Under the pieces are notes generated by a model that saw only the letters and a list, made by a program, of their open reading frames with translations, was not told the origin of the DNA and searched no databases. From Panulirus ornatus (lineage: Eukaryota > Arthropoda > Malacostraca > Decapoda > Palinuridae): a stretch of DNA of 64,000 bases. The stretch's first letter is position 1. Each line of letters begins with the position of its first letter. The stretch is from positions 19,179,117 through 19,243,116 of the forward strand of contig NC_092250.1 in NCBI RefSeq assembly GCF_036320965.1, read 5' to 3'. The position numbers were made by a program, and so were the translations under genes. Positions 41,421 through 54,004 of the stretch are shown here, one piece after another.

Positions 41421-42360
41421 TATATATATATATAAATATATATGTGTGTGTGTGTGTGTGTATATGAGGGTGGTTGGGCCATTCTTCATCTTTTTATTTG
41501 TGCTACCTCTCTGATGCGGGAAACACTGGTTAAGTATAAAAAACAAAACAACACAGACATATAGAAGTAAGTAAATGCTTCATGGATGACATCATACTAG
41601 GAAAGATGATAACCATGGAAGAGGACAAAGGGAAATGAAAAAATACCAAAACATGAAGTACAAATGAACAAAGGAAAATCTAACAATTTCAATGACAAGA
41701 AAAATCAGATAACTAGTAAATGAATGGTATCATATGTAACAGTTACAATCCATTAAGGTCCAACAGGGAAGAAAATTCTTGACGAAAGTGTTAAGAGAGC
41801 AATGATTGTACATAAAAAGCTATAATATAAAGAAAATACAGATAAAATAACTTTATCTGATTAAGTAATGATAATGAAAACATTCATAACAGATAAAACA
41901 GTAGCCATGAAGCTGTATTATGTAGTTACCATCAAGAAAAGGAGAAATTAACAGGTTGGAAAAAATTCAGAAACGAGCAAAATCAAAGGAATGGAGCATC
42001 TGAATGAGAGATTAAAAATTGTACACTACAGAATGAAAAGAGGAGAGATATTGATAATCTACACATGGAAACAAATTAAGGGTAGAGAAAACAACATTCT
42101 TGATTTAACTCAATCCATGCACAACTGATCACTTGGCTTTAACCCAAGCATAAAAACTGCAGCTTTTCTTAATGAAAAGGTGTAGCTTTATGGCTGTACT
42201 ACAATCTGAAGCATGGAATGTGGGATTCGTTTGCAGTGAAAAGTTACTGAACAAGACTGTACTGCCTTTTGACAAAATACATTGATACAACCTTGCTGAA
42301 TGTGACTTTTCGCTCACACTGTACCCTCACACAGAGTCAAGAATCTAGTAAAACCTGAAC
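41421..42360. other. CSDE1: (TA)n(GT)n array, stray L tail, then no recognised feature
   Basis: Array 41421-41463. A plus-oriented L-tail variant (ttgtgctacctctctgatgc) at 41470-41545. The rest is AT-rich intron. Confidence 0.5.
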
Positions 42361-42369
42361 TGCTAATCA

Positions 42370-43560
42370 TTCATTCATAAAAATGATGCCTAAGAAGCCG
42401 GCCATATCCACATAGACTGTGAGCATCTATTTGAGGCATTAGCAAGGCAAATTAACTAGAAGTGTTCAGTGTTTTCACTGTGGTAGCTTCATTATGGGCA
42501 TGAAAGATCTTCAAAATATTGAGCTGGTTTTTGAAATGTTGTAGGGATGGGTGATGTCCATAAGAAAGTTAAGAAAGTGTATGTCCAGAGACAGTCGTTT
42601 CTAATACATTATGCCTGTTGCAGTGATGCTTAAGATTGAAATGAGAGGGGTATCTGTAAATTTAATGCCTGTCAGGTCATTTCAATGTGTGTATGTTTTG
42701 TTTGTGTTGTATTTGTTGATGGGTAGGGAATCTTTGAGGACAAGTTGCTGTAAACTGAATACAGGGAAGCCTTCAATTTCTATTCAAGGTTTGTGATTAG
42801 TTACATGGCATAGTAATAGGAATGGATACAAAAAGTACGTAGGAACATTAAGTGAATGTAGTAATAAGCAGAAACATTCGGTGGGAGCATTAGGTAAAAG
42901 TAACTGGTTGGAACATTAGGTAGTAGTAGTCTACAGGAACATTATGTAGGAGCCTCCGAAAATACTGCACTAGAGTTACCCTGTAATAGTGGCATGTTAA
43001 AGGTGCGGCACTAATGGCTAAAAAGCAGCAATGAAGTTTACCAGTTATGGAATTCTTTTGCCATGGCCACCCCCTTGAGGGAGTTCCTGAAGGGAGCAGG
43101 CATCAGAGATACAAAGAGATTGATAGATGTTGTGGTTTGAATGGAAAGAGTATACTACTGCTGAAAAGAATTAGTACCAAACATTCTGAAATTGGGCTGC
43201 ACTGGGAGGATCTTTGTTGCATTGTGTTAAGTGTCTGTGGTTGCTAGAATGCTAGTGATAACCTTGAGCACTTTGTTGTGTGTGGTTTGTAGCTCTTTCT
43301 ATATTTCCTTTCCACATGGTGAATGACCAAGCTGTGTCCAAATCTGGTAGCAGTTCATGTTCTGAAAGCATTTAGTTTGTTGGTTGAAGTCACCTAAAAT
43401 ATGTAGTGTGGGATCTGTCTACAGTGTCACTATGGAGTGATTGTCAAAAGACATGTGTAGGTAAGAATGGGATATTTTGCTTGCTTCTTGTATGGAAAAA
43501 TCTAAGAGAGTTCAGGCATTGATGACAAAAAAGAAGTTCATGCACTGATGACAAGAGTGA
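42370..43560. repeat. Unclassified repeat D with a C repeat inserted
   Basis: 42370-42610 is similar to 47810-48145 (shared cattatgggcatgaaagatc-type block and spacing), so it is repetitive. A minus-oriented C copy lies at 42835-43130 (tggccacccccttgagggag). 43135-43560 continues in similar base composition, possibly the rest of D. No coding potential identified. Confidence 0.5.
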
Positions 43561-43829
43561 AATAGGGTGGTAAGAGAAGGTGGTTTAGAGTGTTTCAGGA
43601 ATGATGCTTTGTTGGCAACTTACTTGACGTTAAGGAATTTTTAAGTGAAGCTACAAGTAGCTGAAGATGTCTGTATGTGCTAGATTGCAATCATGCCAAA
43701 TCTTTTGTGAGAAAGTTTGATTAGTTGTCAAGGCAAGTTGCAAGAGAAACATTTTGATATCACTGCTTGAGTCTGTGGGTAAGTGAGCAGTTATTTCTGG
43801 ATAAATATGGCACATTTTCATTTTCTGGA

Positions 43830-44610
43830 AGTTGACACAGCAGCAGCAGGAACCATGGAATAAGAAGTAAACCATAAGGTGGGTGAGAGGGTCCTGGTGC
43901 AATGAAGAGCGAGTGGAAAGAGAAGTCACTGTCTCAGAGGGTTAAGATGGGAATGTTTGGTTGCATAGTAGTCCTGACAGTGTTGTATGGATGCAAGGCA
44001 TGGGGCACATGCAAAAAAGTATGGAAAAGAATTGATGAGATGTGTTAGAAATCACACATTTAAGGACAAAAATGTGGTGTGTAGAGAATGGACTGAGTAA
44101 GAAATAATTGGATAAGAGAGAGGTATGGTAGTATGAAGAGTAAGATTGTGGTAAATAAATACAGCGCACTGACATGGTTTGGACATTTGAAGCAGCTAAG
44201 GGAGGAGAGGCTGAGTATGAGTATGAGAGTATACATGTTGGAGGTGAAGAGGACAAAGAGAACTGGAAGACCAATCTGGAGATAGAGGGGTGGAGAGAAA
44301 AGATGCTTTTAGTGATCAGGGCCTGAACACGCAAGAGAATAAGAACAACAATTTGGAGATAAAAGAATGAAGAGAAAAGATGCTTTTGGTGATCCAAGGC
44401 CTATACATGCATGAGAATGCAAGGTTTGCAAGAAAGAAAGCAAACTGGAGCAAAGTTGTATGCAGGAGGCAACGTGCTGTCAATGGGCTAAGAAAGGCAT
44501 ATGAAGTCATCATAGGAAACCTGAGAGAGGTCTGCAGGGTTTATATGTAGATAAGGACATAGGTTTTCAGTGTATTATACATAGACAGCTTGAGGGTGGA
44601 TAAACTGCTA
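43830..44610 (+). mobile_element. Old L element 3' half with internal duplication
   Basis: Plus-oriented decayed L from the post-RT region (gcagcaggaaccatggaata) to the 3'UTR. A segment around 44285-44410 is duplicated in tandem: aaaagatgctttt(ag/gg)tgatc occurs twice, about 88 bp apart. All frames broken. Confidence 0.7.
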
Positions 44611-44863
44611 TGTGGGAAATCATGAGAAGAATGGTAAACATAACAGAAACAAGTAATCACACAAACTTACATATCTATTATGCACTGAGGATGAACTGGG
44701 AAGGATATGTGAATGAAAATACTGTAAGTCTGGGTAGAAAAAAGTTGAGATGGGGATCCATAAGTTTAAACTCCTATGCAATTCAAACAAAAAAAAAGTC
44801 CTCCAGCATACCTACAAAGTAGACTGTATCCCTAATCAAATAAATCTGAAGAAAAAACCATAC

Positions 44864-44963
44864 CTTCACCGCCAACACACACAAGACCAGAATATTCTTC
44901 CTGGTCTGGGTTAATGGATCGCATGGAGCGCAAAACTGTCCCATCAAACATTTCACCCAAAAC
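44864..44963 (-). CDS. CSDE1: CSDE1/UNR exon: inter-domain segment
   Basis: Acceptor ttatttgttgcag, donor GAAG|GTATGG, 100 nt, phase 0 in and 1 out. It encodes VLGEMFDGTVLRSMRSINPD followed by QEEYSGLVCVGGE, equivalent to human YSGKVIRPLRSVDPTQTEYQGMIEIVEEG. This segment is one of the non-canonical cold-shock domains of UNR. Confidence 0.9.
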
Positions 44964-45419
44964 CTGCAACAAATAACATAAAAAAAACATTGAAATAAGT
45001 AGCTTCATATGAATGTTAACACTTGGGATATCCTACAGTAAAACCATCTCATCTTTTACTAACATCATTGTTAGGAATTTTTTTCTCATTCTAAAGGGCA
45101 TAATTAGCCAATTCAATGAAAGGTGAATACAAAGAATTTCCTATCTTCAGATAATTGTGTCTGCAAAATGAATTGTTACATCAAGTATCTATATAATTAA
45201 TCAATGTGTGAGGAGAGAAAAAATATTACCAATGTATCTCCCATATGTTACATAAGGCAAAAACAAGGATGGACGTGGAGGTCTGGAAAACATCTTAAGT
45301 ATTCTAATGTTAGGGAATGTGAAACAAACAGAGTACCAATGCAAGCATATTTCCTCACAGGGTAAGTTCCTATTGCTACCTAAGGTGGTAAATGTGCACC
45401 TGTGTATGTGTGTGTAAAT

Positions 45420-46340
45420 ACATACATACCAACAGGATCTGGGGTTTACTTTTAAGAATCCTTCCCCACTCTCTCCAAACTTAAAAACAAGCTTCAGCAA
45501 TTTCTCTCTCAAATATGATACCAGTGCCATGCCATCAGTAAACAGCATCTAGCATCTCTCATGACCCCTCTATACCCAAGGAACTGCATACATGCTTCTC
45601 TCTCTAAGACCTTTGCATTCAATTCCCTTACCTTCCCATCCAAGGACAAATTAAATAGCCATATCGACATCACACACCCTGCCACAGACTTCACATAAAA
45701 CCACTCACCCTCCTCTCTTTGTACTTGTACAAACACCTTACTTTGTTCATAAAACTTCACTGCTTTTGGGAGCTTCTGTCCCACACTATATAATCATAAC
45801 TTCTATAAAGTATCTCTATCAACTCTATCATACACTTTCTCCAGATCTATAAATGCTACATACAAATCCCTCTGTTTCTATTTCTTACACAGTATTCAAA
45901 GCAAACACCTGGTTCTGAAGTCATGTTGATCCCCCCTAATCTGAAGCTCTGCATATGCCACCACTCTCTCAATTACCACTCTTCCATACTCATTACCAGG
46001 TATACTTAACATACTTATAATTTTGTAATCTGAACTTTCAAATTTGCCTTTATACAAAGAAATCATCATTATCCCTGGGGATAGGGGAGAAAGAATACTT
46101 CCCACGTATTCCCTGCGTGTCGTAGAAGGCGACTAAAAGGGAAGGGAGCGGGGGGCTGGAAATCTTCCCCTCTCTTTTTTTTTTTTTAATTTTCCAAAGG
46201 AAGGAACAGATAAGGGGGCCGGGTGAGGATGTTTCCTCAGAGGCCCAGTCCTCTGTTCTTAACGCTACCTCGCTGAGGCGGGAAATGGCGAATAGTATGA
46301 AAGAAAGACAAAGAAATCATTTTCATAATTCTTTCTTGTA
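45420..46340 (-). mobile_element. Old L RT fragment (minus) carrying a young S insertion
   Basis: Diverged minus-oriented RT (for example VMSIWLFNLSLDGKVRELNA and LLMAWHWYH-type decay of FADDTA), interrupted at 46067-46307 by an S element. Confidence 0.75.
46067..46307 (+). mobile_element. S element, full length, with 13-bp target-site duplication
   Basis: ACAAAGAAATCAT is repeated at 46054-46066 and 46308-46320, directly flanking a 241-bp plus-oriented S. Here the element has no TA array at its 3' end, so the array is not an obligatory part of S. Confidence 0.9.
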
Positions 46341-46699
46341 AAATCAAGAGCTTAAAGATGCAAGCAAGAGTGCTATAATAAAAAAGCACTCTACTTGGTA
46401 GCACTAACCCAGGTATTAGTGTAAATCGTTACAGGAAAACGGCAAACAGATATGGAGAGGAGTGGGGGAAATTCATCCCATCCTTTCATCTCCTTTTTCC
46501 TTCTCCCCTCCTCATAGTATCCCTCACTTCTTATGTGTACATGCTCTTCATCAGTATCTCCTTAAATTCAAACTGTTACAATAAAGCCTGGTCTGCTCTT
46601 TCAATGAAACACTGCTTATTAACACACTTTCTTACAACTGTCATTCCTCACATGATTAACCAGGCAAGAAATGCATTATGTCCTCAGATATTTAATTTC

Positions 46700-47185
46700 T
46701 AACATTTCTGCCCTCTTTTCTTCTTTAGCATTCAGGACTCAAGACACATGCATAAACACAGTCAAAAATAATATCCTTTCAAAATACTCATCATTGCTCT
46801 GACAGCCACTGAACCCTCTTCATACACAGATTTCAAAGCAACCAAGATACAGACAGCCTTCTCCCTCATCCTGTATCTCACTTCATCCTCCATGACTCTA
46901 TCAACTGCCAAGCTCACTCCAAAGTACTAACAGCACTCTACTTCATGTCTTTCCCATGCAGACCTAATTTCAAACCATCCTGTCTCTCTTCCCTGCTGCA
47001 TCTCATCATCTCATTTTTGTTCCATTCACTCTCAACTTTCTCTTTCTGCACACCCTCAAGTCTGGCAACTGAGCCACATCATCTGTAAACAACTAATCCA
47101 CATCCCAGGATCCCCACCCCAAGTATGCTGTAAACCTGCCCCTCACTCTAAAACCCTTGCATTCACCTCCCTCACAAATCATGGC
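46700..47185 (-). mobile_element. Old L fragment (late RT region)
   Basis: Minus-oriented decayed copy (tcatcctccatgactctatc, ccttgcattcacctccctca). Many indels. Confidence 0.65.
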
Positions 47186-47557
47186 CCATGCCAAATTGAA
47201 GGTTGAATTTCAGATTAAATCTTTTAATAAGTGGCGTAACTTTAGATGCTGAGAAACAACTATATAAAATTTAACGAGTTTGTGAGTTACTCTCCTCCTC
47301 AGACCAATTTTAATTTGAAGACTAATTTCCTCATTAAAAACTTTACTGTAGGAGGCATAATTCTGGCAAAACCCAAAGATATGGGATCTATGCCATTCAA
47401 TTCTATAGATGCTGGGTACTAACTGCAAGGGGTTCAGTGAGTATCTGATTTTGATTTTTGTCTTCATGTTATACCCAATATCAAGGATTAGTCATCTGTT
47501 CTGAATGCTACATCACTCTTGCTAGTAAAAATAAAGATTGTGACCGAGTAAGCTTAC

Positions 47558-47696
47558 CTTTGGCATTGGGAGAGTCCCCTTACTAAGCATACGAACATTT
47601 TCTGCAGACACTTTGCCTCCAGGACCAGTTCTTGATGATAAAGTATATTCCACTTCTTGACCCAATTCAAAGGTGGAAGCATCTCCTTCTACATTG
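47558..47696 (-). CDS. CSDE1: CSDE1/UNR exon: second half of cold-shock domain
   Basis: Acceptor atcattttgcag, donor CCAAAG|GTAAGC, 139 nt. It starts by completing the Ser codon and then reads NVEGDASTFELGQEVEYTLS...KVSAENVRML, the second half of the cold-shock fold (human EFSGDVDSLELGDMVEYSLS...KVSAEKVNK), ending GTLPMPK. Phase agrees on both sides. Confidence 0.92.
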
Positions 47697-47809
47697 CTGC
47701 AAAATGATACAGAAAGCCACTGTAAAACACAGAAAACAAAACTTCTACCAGGGCATTACAAAAACAAAGTGTTGAAGTGTAAATAAACTGTAGCACCCTG
47801 GATGAGAGG

Positions 47810-48145
47810 GGGCTAAAAACCTATATGGACATGATCCTAACTTTACTTTCCTGCCCTAGGAATCCCTTCTATCCTCATGAGGCTCCTGCAGCACTCAGGA
47901 AGCTGGCCACGTCCACTGGTCGGGACCACAGGTCATAAAGTGCGATGCGTATAAATGTATGTGCAGTGGTGCAGGGCAACTGAGTAGTTTGGTGTCTTCT
48001 TTATAGTATTTGCATTGTGGGCATGAAGGGTCTTGGGATAAAGCTGAAACGGTGTTTGTAATATTGCAGTGGTGGGTGTTGATCAGAGTTTAAGTGGGAC
48101 AGTGCGATTCTTGTTTGTCTTGGGAGTGTGGTTTCTGATCCTTTC
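47810..48145. repeat. Repeat D, second copy
   Basis: Matches 42370-42610 through gcattgtgggcatgaagggt and gtggtttctgatcc. Function unknown. Confidence 0.5.
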
Positions 48146-48364
48146 TCTCTATACACACTTCACCAAAATCTGAACAATAGGGACCAAGAAACAGCAAGAT
48201 CCTTAGTGCAGGTTTTCAATGTATATACAGGGTTAGGGACCAAAACCCCTAAGACAACAAATATTACCTTTAATTTTCCTTAACCACTGTAAAATTTAAA
48301 GAAATCTTAAACAAGTATAATATGCACCCACAATCAGGAAAGACTAATAATCATATTCAAACTT

Positions 48365-50320
48365 TTTCTTTCATTCTTGCTTCCCGTGTTTATGAGGTAG
48401 CACTAGGAACACTGACAAAGAAAGGCTGCATTTGCTCACATACATTCTTAACCTATCATACATAGTGCAACAAAACCACAACCCCAAACCCAAAAAACAA
48501 GGCCCCACAGACCTTTCTGCAGTCTCTCCCAGCTATTTCATATTCCTTTGTTCAATCAACTGACAATACGTCATCCCCAGTACCAAATCAATCTTTCCTG
48601 TGTGCACACCTTTCACTCTTCAGCATGTTCAGGCCCAGAGCACTCAAACACTTTTACACTCCATCCTTCCATCTCTAATTTAGTCTCCTCCTTCTCCTTG
48701 TCCCTGCCACTTTGAAACATAAACATCTCTGTCAACTTTTCCTCACTCATTCTCTCCAGATGTACAAACCATTTTAGCACAACCCCTTCAGCTTTCCAAA
48801 CTCTCATTTCCTCTCTTTTTCAACCCCTGTACATTCCTCCTAACCTCCTGCTGCCTTCTACTGTCCATCTCCCAATTTTTTGCATTCCGTCCCTGTAAGT
48901 ACCATCCATACAATTCTCTCTTCTCTTTCACAAGCAACTTCACTTAGTCATCCCACCACTCACTACCCTTTCTCACCAACCCACCACCCATTTTCCCCTG
49001 CATGCCACACACTTCTCTCACACAAGCCAACTATGATTCCCTAAATACATGACATTCCTCATCCTCTCCCCCTATTTTTGTTTACTCTCACCTTAGACAT
49101 TCTACACTCAATGTCACTGTGTTTCTTCATGAAAGTCTCTCACCCATATCCTTTCCACTATAAATATATCTTCAACCTTGCCTCCAATAGGTAATGATCA
49201 AACATCTCACTAGCTGCCCCTTTCAGCACATTCACTTCCAGAAGTTTCTCATTTGCAACCCTTTCAACTAGTGTGTAATCCAATAATGACCAATCTTTCC
49301 TTCTCACCTAAGTATACTTCTGTATGTTCCTCTTAAAAATCCAAGGCTCCTAATCATCCGTCCTTTTTCAGCATACACTGCACAAGCTATTCACCTTTTC
49401 CATTCACCTTACTGAGTAATCACTCCCCCACTTAGACTTTCAACTGCCACATTTCTCTCACTCTCACACTTATATCATCCATCACCACTACTCAGCCTCT
49501 TAAATGGAAATCACTCAGCTGCTTGCAAAGCACATGCCTCTTACCATCTTTCTCCTCATGGTCAGGTGCATAAGCAATAATAATAAACACATCTCTCACA
49601 ATAATTTTTACCCACATCAGCCTAGTCCTCACTTTACCCTCTTTCACACATTCCTACAACTCATGCTTCAGCAGCAGTGCTAAACCTATCTATCTATCTA
49701 TATCTCTGACACCCACTCTCTCCAGGAATTTCCATCAATGAGGTAGCCACAGCAAAGAGTCCCCACTTATCCCTGTCCTTACATGCCTCCCTCACATACA
49801 CCATTCCTTGCATTTTTCCATAATTTTTCTTCCTCCAGTTTATTTCCCCAAATCACAGGTGGTCCTCCAATCACAAAAACCAATTTAATCATAATATCAT
49901 ACACTCCATGTAAACTCCCCACCTTGCACTTTTGAAATGTGCTACCCCTTACTTAGTTCTAGCCCTCGTACAAACCCTGACTTTACCCCTATGACATTCC
50001 CAAAGCAATCTTTCCCTTTATTCTTGAGTTTTGTTCAACTCAGAGTCAGAAAATCCAGACTCCTTTCCTCAAACATACCACCTGTCTCTCCATTCTTCTA
50101 ATCTTGGTTACATCCATGTACATTCAGACAACCAAGCCTGGGCCTTCAAGGAGAATGAGGACTTCTCAATTGGCTCATTCTTTTGTTGCATCTTTTAGAA
50201 ACAGAAATACAAAAAGGAGGAGGTTTCCAGGCCCATTCCTACCCCTCTCAGTCACTGTCTATGAGAAGTAAGGGAATACAGAGGTAGAATTATTTCTTCC
50301 CTACCTCTAGAATAAGCATT
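48365..50320 (-). mobile_element. Ancient L copy with both ends but no RT
   Basis: Minus-oriented. Tail and 3'UTR at 48365-48640, C-terminal coding remnant to 48800, then it jumps to the linker and endonuclease (48850-50130), then a 5'UTR matching S/L heads (ggaggtttccaggcccattc, gtctatgagaagtaaggg) to 50320. It independently confirms that S-head sequence is the natural 5' end of L. Confidence 0.7.
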
Positions 50321-50323
50321 TTT

Positions 50324-51006
50324 TTTTTATTATACTTTGTCGCTGTCTCCCGCGTTTGCGAGGTAGCGCAAGGAAACAGACGAAAGAAATGGCCCAACCC
50401 CCCCCCCCCATACACATGTATATACATACGTCCACACACGCAAATATACATACCTACACAGCTTTCCATGGTTTACCCCAGACGCTTCACATGCCTTGAT
50501 TCAATCCACTGACAGCACGTCAACCCCGGTATACCACATCGCTCCAATTCACTCTGTTCCTTGCCCTCCTTTCACCCTCCTGCATGTTCAGGCCCCGATC
50601 ACACAAATTCTTTTTCACTCCATCTTTCCACCTCCAATTTGGTCTCCCTCTTCTCCTCGTTCCCTCCACCTCCGACACATATATCCTCTTGGTCAATCTT
50701 TCCTCACTCATTCTCTCCATGTGTCCAAACCACTTCAAAACACCCTCTTCTGCTCTCTCAACCACGCTCTTTTTATTTCCACACATCTCTCTTACCCTTA
50801 CGTTACTCACTCGATCAAACCACCTCACACCACACATTGTCCTCAAACATCTCATTTCCAGCACATCCATCCTCCTGCGCACAACTCTATCCATAGCCCA
50901 CGCCTCGCAACCATACAACATTGTTGGAACCACTATTCCTTCAAACATACCCATTTTTGCTTTCCGAGATAATGTTCTCGACTTCCACACATTCTTCAAG
51001 GCCCCG
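50324..51006 (-). mobile_element. L element, young, 5'-truncated
   Basis: Tail (tcgctgtctcccgcgtttgc), 3'UTR and the last roughly 160 codons, open from GALKNVWKSRTLSRKAKMGM to the stop. It starts exactly at the 5' end of the ancient copy beside it. Confidence 0.87.
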
Positions 51007-51429
51007 CAATATCTCACAGGAATTACCTTCAGTTCAAAACATTCAAATTACACTGGTACAATGATAGGAAAAAATGTATTTTCCAAATCTTTTTTACACA
51101 ATACTTTACAGTAGGTTCTTACCTAATGCATGAATTTATAATATTATCTACATATTCAGAAAAATACTGATTGTACATAATAGCTGAAAGAGATGAAAGT
51201 CTTAAATACCACAAGAATGTGCTCAATGATTTTCTGTTCAAAACATTCAACTCATAAACAGATATGACTGCAAATAGTAGTTTTCAAATACATTTTCAAC
51301 ACAAGAGAACTTCAGGAGGGTCTACACTAATGCATCAGTTAATAATAATCTACTACTATATTCAGAAAAATGTAAGGAAAAATCCTACATAGAACCCAAA
51401 TGCTTTTAACTGCCTTTACTTCAAAAATC

Positions 51430-52500
51430 TTTCTTTTTCTTTCATACATATTCGCCATTTCCCGTATTAGCAAGGACTAAAAATTGATGAAGGATACTTC
51501 ACACTTCCATATTCGGATGCTCTTTACCATTTAGCAAGGTAGCAGCAGGAACAAATGAATGCAAGCCACATTCACTCACATCCATTCTATAGCTCTCCTG
51601 TGCAATGCACAAAGACATTGCACATAAACCACAGCCACCTACCCACAACCTTTCTGTGGTTTTCCAGGGCAATTTCAAATGCTTTGATTCAGTCCACTGA
51701 CAACGTGTCATCCCTTGTATAGCAACTACATCATTCCAGTTCACCTGATCCCATGTATGATTCAGTAAACTGCATTCGGTTGTAGCTACTAGATTTACAT
51801 GCATCCACCTGGTGGGGCAAACTTGATAGATTTATTTACAATTCTTTAAATAAGGGGGTAATTTAGGTAGCTTCAATTTATGAAAACCTAGTAAAAAAGT
51901 GCATAACACTGCTTCAATAGTGTATAAGTATGAACAAAGAGTCCCCCTCCCTGTACAGTACAAATAGGCAAATACAGAACCATAGAGACTGAAGCCAGTC
52001 ACATAGTGGAGGAGGGTATCTAAGTCCTGGGCATATCAAAGGAACTTGTGGAAGAATAGTACATCAAAGGTACAGCATAGGTGCATCTCTGGCCTTGAAG
52101 GGTGGATGTGTTAAAATGAAATGCCCATTTCAACATGAAGTATGTAACAGGCTGATCACTAGAAAAGTGATCTTGTGATCAAGCAGTGTGGGAATGAATG
52201 TAGTCTGATTGGCAGCATTGACTAGATAGTACAGAGATGGTCAGGGTATATAAAGTGGAATGAAGGGAGACCAACAAAGAGATCTGTGTGTCAGGAGCAG
52301 GATGAGCATGGGGAAGCATACGACTAAAGAAGAAATGGAAGGATGAGCAGAGGAAGTTTAGGATTAATGGGGACGTAAATATTTAGGAAGAAAAGAGACA
52401 TGAACTGGAGGGTAACAACTGGGGAAATGTGGTTTATCAGGAGTTATATGCTCTTAATAGCAAGAAAAAGGGCATATCCACCAACTAAGGTAAACCATGC
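51430..52500. mobile_element. Decayed L 3' fragments
   Basis: Bare S/L tail at 51435-51475. A minus-oriented old 3'UTR and C-terminal piece at 51530-51760 (gattcagtccactgacaacg). A plus-oriented C-terminal remnant at about 52070-52500. DNA at 51015-51430 and 52510-53237 shows nothing recognisable. Confidence 0.55.
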
Positions 52501-53237
52501 AGCCACGCAGTAGTCTCACGGGTTTGGTGGTGGATGGATGACTGATTTTGGTACATATAAATATATATAATAAATGACAGCAAGAAACTGAATGCATGAA
52601 AATGAAGCCATTATTTGTCTGTTCTTGACAATACCTTCCAAAAGTGGGGGTGGGGAGGTGAAGAGAGCAAGAGAACAAGAGCATTCTGACAAATTATCTT
52701 CATCTTACTATGCTGATTTTTCCAATGACAATTACACCTTAGCTCAAACTTCTAAAACAACATTCAGTACTGTCCCCATTTAAATTGGGTGGACTGGTGC
52801 ATTCAGTATCTTAAGACAGCTTACAAATATCAAACTTAATGACACCATGCAAGTAGAAAGGAAGTTATAGACAATATGGCTCTGATTCAATTCTTATCAA
52901 AATGGACAGATTCGGAGCATAAACTGTCTTGTTAATTCCTATCAAAAGAGGACAGATCAGGAACATAAACCTGCTTGGCTCTTAAATATTTCAAACTTTT
53001 GCCCATCATGACCCACAACAACTCACCTATTTCTATCTAATTATCAAGTCTGCAGACAAAACTGATTTCTGTTATTAGACACACTTCCATTCCTCCATCT
53101 AACTCTACACAAAATGTCTCGAAGTATGAATTTGGAGATATTGTAACCCATGCAATATTTGAAATACATCATCATATGAATTTACAAATCACTTGTTGAT
53201 CTTTATTTGTATCATTCTTACACCAAAATTCTATTAC

Positions 53238-53513
53238 CTGAAGTGAAAGAATACCTCCTTGTCATGAGCAAGGGTCTCAATGAATCCAAAAGTATCTTTT
53301 AATGCTGCCACAAAGCCCTGATGTACGGTGGCTGATGAGCGTCCACTTGGGCTACTACCATTTACAAGACTGTTGCTGCTATTGCCGTTGTTGTTATTGG
53401 TGTTATGGTTGTTGCTTAAGCTGCTACTGCTGCTATTGATGCTGCTACCATTATTGCTGTTGATGCTACTACTGTTGCTGCTGACATTGTGAGTGCTGCT
53501 GTTACTTGACGAG
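53238..53513 (-). CDS. CSDE1: CSDE1/UNR exon: Ser/Asn-rich linker plus start of a cold-shock domain
   Basis: Minus-strand acceptor tattcttaacag, donor TTCAG|GTAATA, 276 nt. The first roughly 55 residues are low complexity, built of Ser and Asn runs with codons AGC/AGT/AAC (NNHNTNNNNGNSSNS and similar). Then follows HQGFVAALKDTFGFIETLAHDKEVFFHF, with the cold-shock RNA-binding motifs FGFIE and VFFHF, matching human YVATLKDNFGFIETANHDKEIFFHYS. The human protein has almost no linker here, so the Ser/Asn tract is lineage-specific. It may be polymorphic because it is nearly repetitive at the DNA level. Confidence 0.92.
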
Positions 53514-53694
53514 CTGTTAAGAATAAAAAATATCAAAACAATAATGTAAATAAAATTGTGAGGGTTAAACTTAAACTTAACACAGCAATACCTTAAAACA
53601 TTTGCTACATAATCGATTTTCATGGTGGTACCCTAAAAACAATCAATTTGATACTTTAGTCTAACTTTCCCATATCAAGTGGAGATTTAGTTCC

Positions 53695-54004
53695 TAGATC
53701 AGACTATCTATCTATGTATATCTCTGACACCTGTTCCCAACTGGAACTCCCTCACAGGGGTGGCCACAACAATGGTCTCCATAACTGGTGAATTTTAGTG
53801 CCACTTCTTAACCTTTAGTGCCTCATTCTTAACAGGCCACTGGCAGAAGGCATCTATAGTGGTGTTAGCAGAAGATCCTACCTCGTGTTTCTAAAGAGTA
53901 CTTCTAAATAATGCTCCTGCTTAATGTTCTTACCCACTAATTTTACCTAAAGGTTCTGCCTAATGCTCTTGCCTAAATGTTTCTACCTAATACTTCTACC
54001 TAAC
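53695..54004 (+). repeat. C repeat, left part, split by an L insertion
   Basis: atctctgacacctgttccca through ggggtggccacaac, gtctccataactggtgaatt, the aacaggccactggcagaagg block, then several 'ttctacctaat' units, broken at 54004. It resumes at 56338 (ttcctaccattttgccaaaa). Confidence 0.8.
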
